DNA of 30,215 nt from CAYOBW01 sp964402115 (GTDB taxonomy: Bacteria; Verrucomicrobiota; Kiritimatiellia; UBA8416; CAYOBW01): positions 1 through 30,215 of the forward strand of contig CAYOBW010000059.1 of NCBI GenBank assembly GCA_964402115.1, read 5' to 3'. Positions 1 through 14,810 of this stretch are shown here, piece by piece. Positions within the stretch are counted from its first letter, which is position 1. Each line of letters starts with the position of its first letter. The position numbers were made by a program, and so were the translations under genes. The notes under the pieces were generated by a model. The model did no database searches and was not told the DNA's origin. It worked only from the letters and a program-made list of their open reading frames with translations.

Positions 1-1464
<1,464 letters not shown>

Positions 1465-1587
1465 GCAGTCTTCTCCCTCGGTTTGCGTTGTTCAATAAAT
1501 CGCACCGCGCCAGCCGCCTGCGACCTGACCCTGAAGGGCCGGGGCGACCGGAACGTTGGCCGAAATAGCCAAAAAATGAAACGAGAC

Positions 1588-1617
1588 ACTTTAGCGGAAC
1601 GTTGCGGATAGGGTCAA
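1588..1617 (-). promoter_or_regulatory. Candidate sigma-70-type promoter for the pyruvate:ferredoxin oxidoreductase gene
   Basis: On the minus strand, TTGACC (1617-1612) is followed after 18 nt by TAAAGT (1593-1588). These match 5/6 and 4/6 of the -35 and -10 consensus. It lies in an AT-richer patch of the 167-nt gap, 124 nt before the ATG, leaving a long leader. This is inferred from consensus only, and PVC promoters are not well known. Confidence 0.35.
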
Positions 1618-1631
1618 CACAAGAAAAGCGG

Positions 1632-4025
1632 CTACTCCACCCGCACGCGCAGCACGGTCACCGAGTTGCCCGGCAGCGTGTCGCGCAACGTGCTGCCCTG
1701 CACCTCGACGGACTTCTTGGCGGGAGCCACCTTCAGGGGCTCTTCCAGCGTGTTTTCGTCGGTGGATGCGGCGGAGGTCAGAACAATGGCCTGGGCCGGC
1801 CCGCGCGCCCGCTTGACGCCGTTGAGCTGGATGCTGGCGGGCACCGGCTCATCCGAGACGTTGACCACTTTGAGGATGACATCGCCGCTCTTCTCCGCCC
1901 GGGTCGCCGACGCGTGAAGCGCCCTGGTGGGTGCGCAGCTGACGTCGTGCACGAGCTTGCCGTCGAGGTAGCACTTGACGTTGCCGCCCTGGAGCTCGAT
2001 CCGGATGTCGTACCACTTGCCCGTCTCGATGCGTCCCGGCACGCCTGCATCGGCGATGCCGTCGGCCTCCAGTTGATGGCGGCTGTTGCCCCAGCCGCCG
2101 ATGTTCCACCAGCTCTTGGCCTGGTCATCCCGCACGCGGAAGAGCACGAGGAAGCCTTCGGCGCCGCCGAGCTTGCGCGCCTTGAGGCTGTAGGTGTAGT
2201 CATTCCAGGTCTTGTCGCCCGCGACAGCGCGAAGGTTCTCGGTGACCGCCTGCTGGGCCAGGACGCCGTCCTTGGCCTTCCATTCGCCGCCCAGGAGTTT
2301 CCACCCCTCCGTGCCGTTGGCGAAATCGGAGGCGAAGAGCGTCTGGTCGCCGCGCGTGACCTTGAGGTCCTTGAATTCCGCCTGCGTCAGCCACGTTCCC
2401 ACGCCGATGGCGCCGCCCCGGGGCTTGCTGGCGGACAGGGGCGCTTCCACCGTCAGCGGCAGCACGATGTCGCCGCGGTTCTGGCTGAACATCTGCTGCA
2501 CGTAGTAGGAGGGTATGCCGAAGACGCGGGTGCTGTCGTAGTTGATGAGGTTGATGGGCCAGCGCTTGTGGTCCACGTTCACGAAAAGCGGCGCGTAGCT
2601 GCTCATGACGACCACGTCGGAGTTCCGTTCCATGCCGGTCATGAACGCGGCCTCGCCAATCGCGCCGCGCAGGTTCCCCAGCCCGGCGCCGGAGGTGACG
2701 GCGTACTCGCCAACGTACACGCCCGGTCCGCTGCGGTCGTACTTGTCGTACTTGCCGGCCTGGCTGATGAAGAAATCGGGGTTGTTGTAGTAGTGCTCGT
2801 CGATGATGTCCGGCGCGCACTCCGTCGGGAACCCGCCCCAGACGTTCGCGATAAGCTTGATCTCGGGGTAGCGCGCGCGAATGGCCTTGTAGAAGAGGTT
2901 CCAGCGTTCGTGATAGGCCGGGCCGCCGTTCTCGTTGCCGATCTCCAGGTACTTCAGGTTGAATGGCGCCGGGTGCCCCGCCTGGGCGCGAACCTTGCCC
3001 CATGTGCTGTCGGCCTTCCCGTTGCAGTACTCGATGGCGTCCAGCGCGTCCTGGACGAACTCCTGCATCTGGTCCATCGGCACGTTCTCGCGATGCGACA
3101 TGCCGCAGTTGATGACGAAGAGCGGCTCGCAGCCCAGGTCTTCGCACATCACGAGGTACTCGTGGAAGCCGACGCCGTGCGTGGCTTCGTAGCCCCAGAT
3201 GTTGTGCTGCGTGCGCCGCTCGGCCGGGTCGCCGATGGTCAGCTTCCAGCGGTACGCTTCCTTCATCCGGTCGCCCTCGACCCAGCAGCCGCCAGGGAAG
3301 CGGTTGAAGGCCGGCTGCAGCTCTGCCAGCTTGTTCATGAGGTCCGGGCGCAGCCCGTGATCCTTCCAGGTCGTGGACGGGAACAGCGAGACCATGTCCA
3401 GCCAGAACGTACCCGGCTTCTCGGCGCTGATGACCAGGCGCGCCTTCGGGTCCGTGTCACGCGCGGCGAGCGTGACGCTGTGTTGGCGCCACTCGGGCGT
3501 CAGCTTGCTCACCGTCTCGCGCGCATAAACCACGCTGTCTTTGCTCTCCAGCGTCACCGCCAGCGGCCCTGCGCCGGCTTCGGCGCGCGCATAGAAAGAA
3601 AGGCGGTAGCGCTCGCCTTTCTTGACGGCCATGCCGTAGAAACCGCCGTTCGCCACGCCCACGCGGCCCGTGCCGGTCTCGGCCACGACGACCTTCAAGG
3701 CCCGCGGATTTCGCGGCGACACGGGCACTGCGGTGTCAACGCTCAGCTCGGCCTTGGCCGTGCCGCTGGCGACCAGCGTCCAGTGGTCGGGCTTGTCGGC
3801 GTCTTCGAAGTTGCGGTTGCGCACCAGCTCGGAATAGACGCCACCATCCGCCGAAAGGTTGATGTCTTCGAAGAAAATGCCCCAAAGCGTCGGGCTGACC
3901 CGCACCCCTGGCTTGTCGACGTCGACCGTGAGCGTGGCCGTCTGGCCGGTGGACGCCCGTGCGGTCAGCAGGACGCAGGCGACGACCAAGAGCGCGTAAC
4001 GGACGACATGCGAAGCATTGTTCAT
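1632..4025 (-). CDS. Secreted GH51 alpha-L-arabinofuranosidase with accessory carbohydrate-binding modules
   Basis: Predicted to release arabinofuranosyl side chains from arabinan or arabinoxylan outside the cytoplasm. The protein has 797 residues; a signal peptide covers about residues 1-28. The core begins with PTLWGIFFEDINLSADGG at 45-62, the usual GH51 entry. A CBM4/9-like insert covers about 85-215. The acid/base is probably E365 in EIGNENGG and the nucleophile E440 in YVGEYA. Residues 560-695 (WKLLGGEWKAKDGVLAQQ and YDIRIELQGGNVKCYLDGK) look like a concanavalin/DUF1080-type sheet module inserted before the C-terminal beta domain, so the protein is longer than the ~500-residue intracellular GH51 enzymes. 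AAGGAG lies 10 nt before the ATG. The family call is secure; the exact glycan is unknown. Confidence 0.92.
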   Translation of the reverse strand: MNNASHVVRYALLVVACVLLTARASTGQTATLTVDVDKPGVRVSPTLWGIFFEDINLSADGGVYSELVRNRNFEDADKPDHWTLVASGTAKAELSVDTAVPVSPRNPRALKVVVAETGTGRVGVANGGFYGMAVKKGERYRLSFYARAEAGAGPLAVTLESKDSVVYARETVSKLTPEWRQHSVTLAARDTDPKARLVISAEKPGTFWLDMVSLFPSTTWKDHGLRPDLMNKLAELQPAFNRFPGGCWVEGDRMKEAYRWKLTIGDPAERRTQHNIWGYEATHGVGFHEYLVMCEDLGCEPLFVINCGMSHRENVPMDQMQEFVQDALDAIEYCNGKADSTWGKVRAQAGHPAPFNLKYLEIGNENGGPAYHERWNLFYKAIRARYPEIKLIANVWGGFPTECAPDIIDEHYYNNPDFFISQAGKYDKYDRSGPGVYVGEYAVTSGAGLGNLRGAIGEAAFMTGMERNSDVVVMSSYAPLFVNVDHKRWPINLINYDSTRVFGIPSYYVQQMFSQNRGDIVLPLTVEAPLSASKPRGGAIGVGTWLTQAEFKDLKVTRGDQTLFASDFANGTEGWKLLGGEWKAKDGVLAQQAVTENLRAVAGDKTWNDYTYSLKARKLGGAEGFLVLFRVRDDQAKSWWNIGGWGNSRHQLEADGIADAGVPGRIETGKWYDIRIELQGGNVKCYLDGKLVHDVSCAPTRALHASATRAEKSGDVILKVVNVSDEPVPASIQLNGVKRARGPAQAIVLTSAASTDENTLEEPLKVAPAKKSVEVQGSTLRDTLPGNSVTVLRVRVE

Positions 4026-4056
4026 CGTTTGGAATCTCCTTGCTTGTGATTAAGCA

Positions 4057-4085
4057 TTCTTAAAATACGCACGCCGCGACGTCAA
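4057..4085 (-). promoter_or_regulatory. Candidate promoter for the GH51 gene
   Basis: Minus-strand TTGACG (4085-4080) and TAAGAA (4062-4057) are separated by 17 nt. The -35 is a 5/6 match and the -10 only 3/6. The site lies in the AT-rich gap 32 nt before the ATG. Weak consensus evidence only. Confidence 0.3.
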
Positions 4086-4128
4086 TGGTTTTGTTCGGTT
4101 CAAGTACGGAAACGGGAAGCGAGGATGC

Positions 4129-4623
4129 TCAGTTCGTTCCTGAGAGCTTCAGCACGAAGTAGACGGCCGCTGCCACCGCCAGGAGCACCAGGGCTACCAC
4201 GATAATCGGCCAGAGCCGTTTGCTCTCTTTGCGCGTGCCGAAGCCGGTGGTCACCGCGGGCACCGTCATGCGCACCGTGGGCGGGCGCTGACTCGTGCCA
4301 TCGACAGCCGCTTCGCCAGCCTGATCGACCTCGACATCCGTACCGTCGAACTGCACGGGGACGTTGCCGATCCTGATCTCATCGCCGGGCTTCAAACGGG
4401 ATTCCCGAACGGCAATGCCATTGACGGTTGTGCCGTTCGTGGAACCCAGGTCGCGGAGCGTGTACTTCCGCCCGGCCCGGAAGAGGATGCAGTGCCGCCC
4501 GGAGACAGAGGGGTCTTCGATGGTCAGCGTATTCTGTGCGGCACGACCGATCGCGACCTCGTTCTGCTCGATCTCGTAGCGTCTGCCCGGTCCACCTTCG
4601 TCCAGGATCGTAAGATACGCCAT
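4129..4623 (-). CDS. FHA-domain protein with a C-terminal membrane anchor
   Basis: FHA domains bind phosphothreonine peptides, so this is probably a cytoplasmic reader of Ser/Thr kinase signalling tethered to the inner membrane. The protein has 164 residues. The FHA domain fills about 1-95 and keeps the diagnostic residues: GR at 26-27, SGRH at 41-44, and GSTNGT at 60-65. A linker follows, then one transmembrane helix at about 138-158 and a five- or six-residue tail. This puts the FHA domain in the cytoplasm if the N-terminus is inside. The start is preceded by AAAGGG about 8 nt upstream, and a perfect TTGACA lies further up without a good -10. It is divergent from the OmpA-type gene with a 111-nt gap, which suggests shared control. 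No kinase or phosphatase gene is visible here. Confidence 0.9.
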   Translation of the reverse strand: MAYLTILDEGGPGRRYEIEQNEVAIGRAAQNTLTIEDPSVSGRHCILFRAGRKYTLRDLGSTNGTTVNGIAVRESRLKPGDEIRIGNVPVQFDGTDVEVDQAGEAAVDGTSQRPPTVRMTVPAVTTGFGTRKESKRLWPIIVVALVLLAVAAAVYFVLKLSGTN

Positions 4624-4734
4624 ACCGCGCCCTTTCTGTTGCTGCGTTACACATCGCAGATTGGCGGCAGGCTGTCAATGCCCAAGGCTTTTTGATTGAT
4701 AAGCGATGGATGCATGCGGTAATGGTAAATCACT

Positions 4735-6894
4735 ATGTCAGAGCAAAACGCCAGTTCCTCCGAGGTGGCGGACGCGGCACCCGCCAAGGCCAGGTGGTTC
4801 GTCCGGAAACGCGACGGGTCGGTTTTCGGCCCTGAGACGATTGAGGTCCTGCTCGAGTGGGCCGCGCAATGCCGTCTCGTCAGCGGGAATGAAGTCTCGA
4901 CGGATCGCATCAACTGGGTGCCGGCTGAGTCTCTGCCGGAATTGCAGATGCACTGGAAGGCAATCCTGCCTGACGGGCGTACGTTCGGACCCTTCAACGT
5001 CCTCGCCACGGCGGAGTTGCATGGTCACAACGTCGTGACCGATGACACGCAGCTGGTCAACACCCTGACCCGCGAGACGGTTCTGGTGCGCGACCGCCTG
5101 GCCGCGGCGTCCGGGCCCCGCCAGGAGGAGCTTTTCGGCGGGGCTGCGGCCGAGCGCGGAGGGGCAGGCGAAGCCGAGCGGGCCAAGTCCCGGCGGACCC
5201 GGCGCAAGACAACGGAGAAGAACGGTGAACCCGATGTCGCCGTGGGATCCCCCCGCTCGGCCGCGGAAGAAGCAGCCGCGCCCGCGCCCGCGGCCGTGAA
5301 TGAGGACGGCGGAGCCTCCGCGGTCACGTCCGCGGAGCGCGCAGCGCCGGCTGAGACGGCTTCGCCGCAGGCCGACGAAACGCCTGCGGATGCGCCGCCG
5401 GCGGCCGGCGTGCAAGCCACGGAGCGTGAACCCGCGGTCGCACCGGCCCCAGCCGAAGCGCCCGAAAGTCCGGCCGTGCCGGTCGCAAACGTGGTAACGC
5501 CGCCCGTCCCTGAAGGGGTTGAGACTGCCAGCGTGCAGGCGGTGCCCGAGACCGTCTCGGCCGCTGCCGCGGAGGCCGCTGAGGCCCGGGCGGAACGGGT
5601 GCGATTGGAAAAGCGCGAACGGAAGCTGACGGCACAGCTGGCGAAGCTGGCCGAGGAGCTGGTCGCGGAGCGCGAGAGAGCCGAGAACGCCGAACTGCTC
5701 GCGCAGGAGCGCGCGGCCGCCGCCGAGGCTGCCCGCGCGGGCGCCCCTGAAGCGGAGGCCACGCTGGCGGCGCTGACGCGGCAGGTTCGCGAGCTGAAGG
5801 TGGAACTGGACGCGACGCGCACGCACCTCGAGTCCGCGCGCGCCGCGCTGGCTGAGCGCGAAACGGAAGTCAACGATTTGAAGGCCGAGCTGCGCGCGGG
5901 TCCGGAAGCGGACGAAGCGCGGCTGCGCGAATGGGTGGCCGACGTGGAGGCCGAGCGCGAGCGCTCCCACGCCCGCGTGCGCGAGATGCAGGCACGCTTG
6001 GAGCAGATGCGCCAACAGCTCACCCAGACCGAGCAGGCCCTGGGCGAGGAGCGCAGCCGCCTGCAGGAGCAGGTGGAGCACGTGCGCAAGGCCGAGGCGA
6101 ATGCCGGCGGCCTGGACGCACGGACTCGGAACCTGCGGGCCGATGTCGAGCAACGCGTGACCCGTGCGCGGCGCGAGGTCCAGGATGCACAGGCCGCCCT
6201 CGGCACGGCGCAGCGGCGCGCGCTGGGGTTCGCCGTGCTGGCCGCACTCTGCGCCGCAGTGGCTATCGTCTGCGGCGTTTGGGCCGGGCGGCAGGCTCTG
6301 CGCGCCGGCGCGGGCGAGGCGGAATCGACACCGCCGCCGGAGACGCCGGCGGCCCGTAGCGGCGTAGCGGCGGCGCCGGCCGCACCAGCCGCTACGGGGC
6401 GGACAGCGTCCCCGGGGCGGACGGTCGCCCCGGTCGCTCCGCCCAGCCGCGCGGGAGCGGCCGCAACCACAGCGCGCCGGACGCCGCCGGTGATTCGCGT
6501 GCCTGGCGTCCTGCCGCGGCTCGGGGGTAACGTCTGCACGCTGACCTTCGAAAGCCCGGCGTTTTCGTCCATGACGACGCTCTCCTCGGAGGCGAAGCAG
6601 CAGTTGCTGCAAATCGCATCGCAGGTGCGGGATTACATGCCCGGCTTCACGCTGACGATTCGGGGCCACACCGACAACTCGCCGGTCCGTCACCCGCAGT
6701 ATGCGGACAACCTGCAGCTGGGGCTCGCGCGGGCCAAGGTGGTCTACGAGTTCCTGCGCGTCGAGGGCCGCCTGCCGCCGGCCGCCATGCAGGTTGTCTC
6801 GGCAGGCGCGACGAATCCGCCGTACCCGAACGATACCCCCGCGGGCCGCGAAAAGAACCGCACGGTGGTCCTGCTCCTGATGCGCAACCGCTGA
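4735..6894 (+). CDS. GYF-like / coiled-coil / transmembrane / OmpA-C peptidoglycan-binding protein
   Basis: Likely an inner-membrane protein that reaches peptidoglycan through an OmpA-type domain. The 719 residues divide as follows. Two short GYF_2-like units occur near 20-110 (WFVRKRDGSVFGPETIEVL and WKAILPDGRTFGPFNVL). An Ala/Pro/Glu-rich linker covers 130-275. A long charged heptad-rich coiled coil covers about 280-492. One transmembrane helix lies at about 497-517, a second Pro/Ala linker at 525-590, and the OmpA-C domain at about 600-715 with TIRGHTDNSP at 641-650 and LGLARAKVVYEFL near 662. There is no signal peptide, so the first ~495 residues should be cytoplasmic. No clear ribosome site precedes ATG 4735, so the start rests on the domain fit. 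The architecture recalls MotB-like anchors, but the true role is unknown. Confidence 0.85.
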   Translation: MSEQNASSSEVADAAPAKARWFVRKRDGSVFGPETIEVLLEWAAQCRLVSGNEVSTDRINWVPAESLPELQMHWKAILPDGRTFGPFNVLATAELHGHNVVTDDTQLVNTLTRETVLVRDRLAAASGPRQEELFGGAAAERGGAGEAERAKSRRTRRKTTEKNGEPDVAVGSPRSAAEEAAAPAPAAVNEDGGASAVTSAERAAPAETASPQADETPADAPPAAGVQATEREPAVAPAPAEAPESPAVPVANVVTPPVPEGVETASVQAVPETVSAAAAEAAEARAERVRLEKRERKLTAQLAKLAEELVAERERAENAELLAQERAAAAEAARAGAPEAEATLAALTRQVRELKVELDATRTHLESARAALAERETEVNDLKAELRAGPEADEARLREWVADVEAERERSHARVREMQARLEQMRQQLTQTEQALGEERSRLQEQVEHVRKAEANAGGLDARTRNLRADVEQRVTRARREVQDAQAALGTAQRRALGFAVLAALCAAVAIVCGVWAGRQALRAGAGEAESTPPPETPAARSGVAAAPAAPAATGRTASPGRTVAPVAPPSRAGAAATTARRTPPVIRVPGVLPRLGGNVCTLTFESPAFSSMTTLSSEAKQQLLQIASQVRDYMPGFTLTIRGHTDNSPVRHPQYADNLQLGLARAKVVYEFLRVEGRLPPAAMQVVSAGATNPPYPNDTPAGREKNRTVVLLLMRNR

Positions 6895-6902
6895 GGGTGT
6901 CG

Positions 6903-7372
6903 TCACCTGCCAAGTCGGAGGGGTGTCGTGAACTGGCGGTAGGCTTCGTGCGCGATGATTGCGGCGGCGTTGGCGAGGTTGATGCTGCGGGCGTGGGGTC
7001 CGGGCATGGGGATGCCGATCAGGCGCTGCGCGAAGCGGGCATAGAAGTCGGCGGGCAGGCCGCTGGTCTCGCTGCCGAACACGACGTAATCGCCCTCCGC
7101 GAAATCCGTAGCGAGGTAAGACCGCTGGGCGCGCGTGCTGGCGAACCACAGCCGCGCGGGCCGCTCGGCGGCCAGGAAGGCCTCCCAGTTGTCGTGCACC
7201 GTCAGCCTGACGTGCTCCCAGTAGTCGAGCCCCGCCCGGCGCAGGCGCGCGCCGCTGAGGTTGAAGCCCAGGGGCCGCACCAGGTGCAGCCGCGCGTCCA
7301 ACCCTACGCAGACGCGCCCGATGGCGCCGGTGTTGTGCGGGATCTCAGGCTGCAGCAACACGATGTTGAAGT

Positions 7373-7376
<4 letters not shown>
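6903..7376 (-). CDS. trmL: tRNA (cytidine(34)-2'-O)-methyltransferase, SPOUT family
   Basis: TrmL methylates the ribose 2'-O of the wobble base in certain leucine tRNAs, using SAM. The protein has 157 residues, the normal length. It starts NIVLLQPEIPHNTGAIGR, and the knotted SPOUT core has GSETSGLP at 101-108 and IPMPGPHARSINLANA at 122-137, both hallmark motifs. I place the start at 7376, not at an upstream in-frame codon at 7502, because the extra 42 residues are uvrA sequence read in another frame. The ATG overlaps the uvrA stop as ATGA, so the two are probably translationally coupled. The stop lies 8 nt from the converging OmpA-type gene. Confidence 0.93.
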
Positions 7377-12853
<5,477 letters not shown>

Positions 12854-12964
12854 GGGGTGGGGAGGATAGCGCCTGCCCCCCCCTCGCGCAAGCAACCCGT
12901 TCGCTGCGCGGAGCGAAGCGGGTGCCGATGGGCCGCAAGCGCTTGGGCGTTTTCCAGGGGGCAC

Positions 12965-12986
12965 GGACGGCGCAGGAGCGCCGTCC
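12965..12986. repeat. Perfect 9-bp hairpin
   Basis: GGACGGCGC (12965-12973) and GCGCCGTCC (12978-12986) form a perfect stem around an AGGA loop. There is no T tail, so it looks more like a REP-type palindrome than an intrinsic terminator. Confidence 0.6.
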
Positions 12987-13139
12987 CACGTAGGCCGGTC
13001 CTCCCGGGCCGGCCGGATCGAATAGGGTGCCAATGGGCCGCGCGTGAGTCGAGATCGGGTCGTCTGGCTGGTAGCCCCGCCGTCTCCGAAGGCGAGAGCC
13101 GTTGCTTGTGGGAAGACACGCTGCGCACACGACGTCACC

Positions 13140-13179
13140 GGGCGCTGGGCCTCGGAGAGGCCCGCGCTACTCAGCGCCC
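13140..13179. repeat. Nested double hairpin
   Basis: An inner stem GGGCCTC/GAGGCCC (13147-13153 with 13157-13163) sits inside an outer stem GGGCGCTG/CAGCGCCC (13140-13147 with 13172-13179), which shares one base with it. The compact two-level palindrome resembles dispersed intergenic elements. No other copy was noticed in this window. Confidence 0.5.
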
Positions 13180-13363
13180 GGCGCCTGGTTGCACACGAGC
13201 GGAGGTGCGCACGGGGGGGCACGGAAACCTTGCTTGCCTGCCGCCGTTACCGCGTGTCATCATCCGGAGGTGTCCACGGGATCTCAGGCCCGGATCGGTG
13301 GTGCCATGTGGCTGAGCTACAACCACGGCCATGGGGAACCCGGGTCACACAAAGGAGAGAGCC

Positions 13364-14737
13364 ATGGCGGAGCAGGCGGCGGTCTCGCGGCGGACGTTCA
13401 TCAAGTCGGCAACGGTGGCGGCGGCAGTTCCCGCCCTGGTTCAGATCGTGCCGCGGCACGTGCTGGGCGGCGAAGGGCAGACGCCCCCCTCGGAGAAGCT
13501 CAACATCGCGGGTATCGGCTTGGGCGGCAGGGGCTTTGGCTTGTTGAAGAGCTTCGCCGCGGATCACAACGTCGTCGCGCTTTGTGATGTCGACGACCGC
13601 ACCGCGGACCAGGCCTGTCGGGAGTGGCCCAAGGCCGTCCGGTACAAAGATTTCCGCCAGATGTTCGACAAGCAGAAGGATATCGATGCGGTGACCGTGG
13701 CCACGCCGGATCATCTCCATTTCACGATCGCGATGTGGGCCATCAAGCACGGGAAGCATGTCTATTGCGAAAAGCCGCTCACGCACACCATTGCGGAGGC
13801 CCGCGCGCTGGCGAGGGCCGCGAGCGAATCGAAGGTTGCCACCCAGATGGGCAACCAGGGCAACGCCGGGGAAGGCGTGCGGCTCATGCAGGAGTGGATC
13901 GAGGACGGCGCCATCGGCCCCGTGCGCGAGGTGCATGCCTGGACCAACAAGCCCGTCTGGCCGCAGGGCATCGGCCGGCCGACCGACACCCCGCCGGCGC
14001 CGGCCGGTCTCGACTGGGACCTGTGGTTGGGGCCCGCCCCCGTGCGTCCCTATCATCCCAGCTACCTGCCGTTCACCTGGCGCGGCTGGTGGGATTTCGG
14101 TTCCGGCGTGATCGGTGACATGGCCTGTCACGTGCTCAACAACCCGTGGCGGGCGTTGAACCTGGGGCTGCCCGCCAGCGTCGAGGCGTACGCCACCCGT
14201 TGCACGAATGAAACCGGTCCGCTGGCGTCGACCATCTACTTCGAGTTCCCCGCACGGGGGCCGCAGCCGCCTGTGAAGCTGGTCTGGTACGACGGCGGCA
14301 TGATGCCGCCCCGGCCGGTCGAGCTGGAAGACGACCGGCGTATGGGGGACAACGAGGGCTGCCTGTTCGTGGGAGAATCCGGAAAGCTGATCTGCAGCTG
14401 CTACGGCGACAGCCCCCGCCTGCTCCCGGAATCCAAAATGCAGGCTTACCAGCGGCCGGCCAAGCGGATCCCGCGCTCTCCCGGACACGGCGCCGAGTGG
14501 ATCAACGCCTGCAAGGGTGGTCCCAAGGCCGGGTCGCACTTCGAACACGCCGCCATCGTGACCGAGATGGTCCAGCTCGGCAACGTGGCGATCCGCTGGT
14601 CGGCGCTGCAGCACACCGCCAAGACGAACGGCTGCCCCGTGAAACTGCTGTGGGACGCGCAGGCTGGCAAGGTCACCAATGTCCCGGAGGCGAACCGGTT
14701 CCTGCAGCAGGAGCCGCGCAAGGGCTGGGAGGTGTGA
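13364..14737 (+). CDS. Gfo/Idh/MocA-family oxidoreductase with a Tat signal
   Basis: A predicted NAD(P)-dependent dehydrogenase or related enzyme acting on sugars or sugar derivatives outside the cytoplasm. The protein has 457 residues. A twin-arginine signal is clear (VSRRTFIKSATVAAAV, residues 7-22). The Rossmann motif is IGLGGRG at 51-57, the conserved EKP is at 126-128, and MGNQGNAGEG follows in the region expected for the C-terminal Gfo/Idh domain. An AAAGGAG ribosome site about 7 nt upstream fixes the ATG at 13364 and not 13331, and leaves the Tat motif near the N-terminus. Exported Gfo/Idh proteins are expanded in PVC bacteria, which supports the assignment of the organism. The substrate cannot be read from the sequence. 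The rhamnose-mutarotase-like and DUF1080 genes that follow suggest sugar processing. Confidence 0.92.
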   Translation: MAEQAAVSRRTFIKSATVAAAVPALVQIVPRHVLGGEGQTPPSEKLNIAGIGLGGRGFGLLKSFAADHNVVALCDVDDRTADQACREWPKAVRYKDFRQMFDKQKDIDAVTVATPDHLHFTIAMWAIKHGKHVYCEKPLTHTIAEARALARAASESKVATQMGNQGNAGEGVRLMQEWIEDGAIGPVREVHAWTNKPVWPQGIGRPTDTPPAPAGLDWDLWLGPAPVRPYHPSYLPFTWRGWWDFGSGVIGDMACHVLNNPWRALNLGLPASVEAYATRCTNETGPLASTIYFEFPARGPQPPVKLVWYDGGMMPPRPVELEDDRRMGDNEGCLFVGESGKLICSCYGDSPRLLPESKMQAYQRPAKRIPRSPGHGAEWINACKGGPKAGSHFEHAAIVTEMVQLGNVAIRWSALQHTAKTNGCPVKLLWDAQAGKVTNVPEANRFLQQEPRKGWEV

Positions 14738-14743
14738 GGGTGC

Positions 14744-14761
14744 GTGAGTTGTTGAACTCAC
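14744..14761. terminator. Short hairpin just after the oxidoreductase gene
   Basis: GTGAGTT and AACTCAC form a perfect 7-bp stem around GTTG, starting 7 nt after the stop codon. No U tract follows, so it may act in 3'-end protection or weak termination, not as a classical intrinsic terminator. Confidence 0.35.
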
Positions 14762-14810
14762 CGCCCCGTTCGCGTAGGCTCCGGGCCGCAAGCACTAGGG
14801 GGATGACAGC

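Larger units (their letters stand above)
12854..13363. other. 510-nt gene-free stretch with hairpins and a short direct repeat
   Basis: No convincing coding sequence was found on either strand between the divergent uvrA and oxidoreductase genes. A 17-nt direct repeat (GGGTGCCRATGGGCCGC) occurs at 12920-12936 and 13025-13041, differing at one base. Two strong hairpins lie inside and are listed separately. The rest is GC-rich with no AT-rich promoter-like patch that I can point to. Confidence 0.7.

Noticed and set aside
1602..4049. Long plus-strand frame opposite the GH51 gene
   Set aside because: The minus-strand product has clear GH51 motifs and a signal peptide; the plus-strand frame has none and is a third-position GC artefact.
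4738..7149. Long minus-strand frame opposite the OmpA-type gene
   Set aside because: The plus strand has the OmpA, TM and coiled-coil features. The antisense product is Arg/Gly-rich without a fold.
12854..13222. N-terminal extension of uvrA to an upstream ATG
   Set aside because: The extra 123 residues are translated from hairpins and repeats and have no UvrA similarity; the family N-terminus fits ATG 12853.
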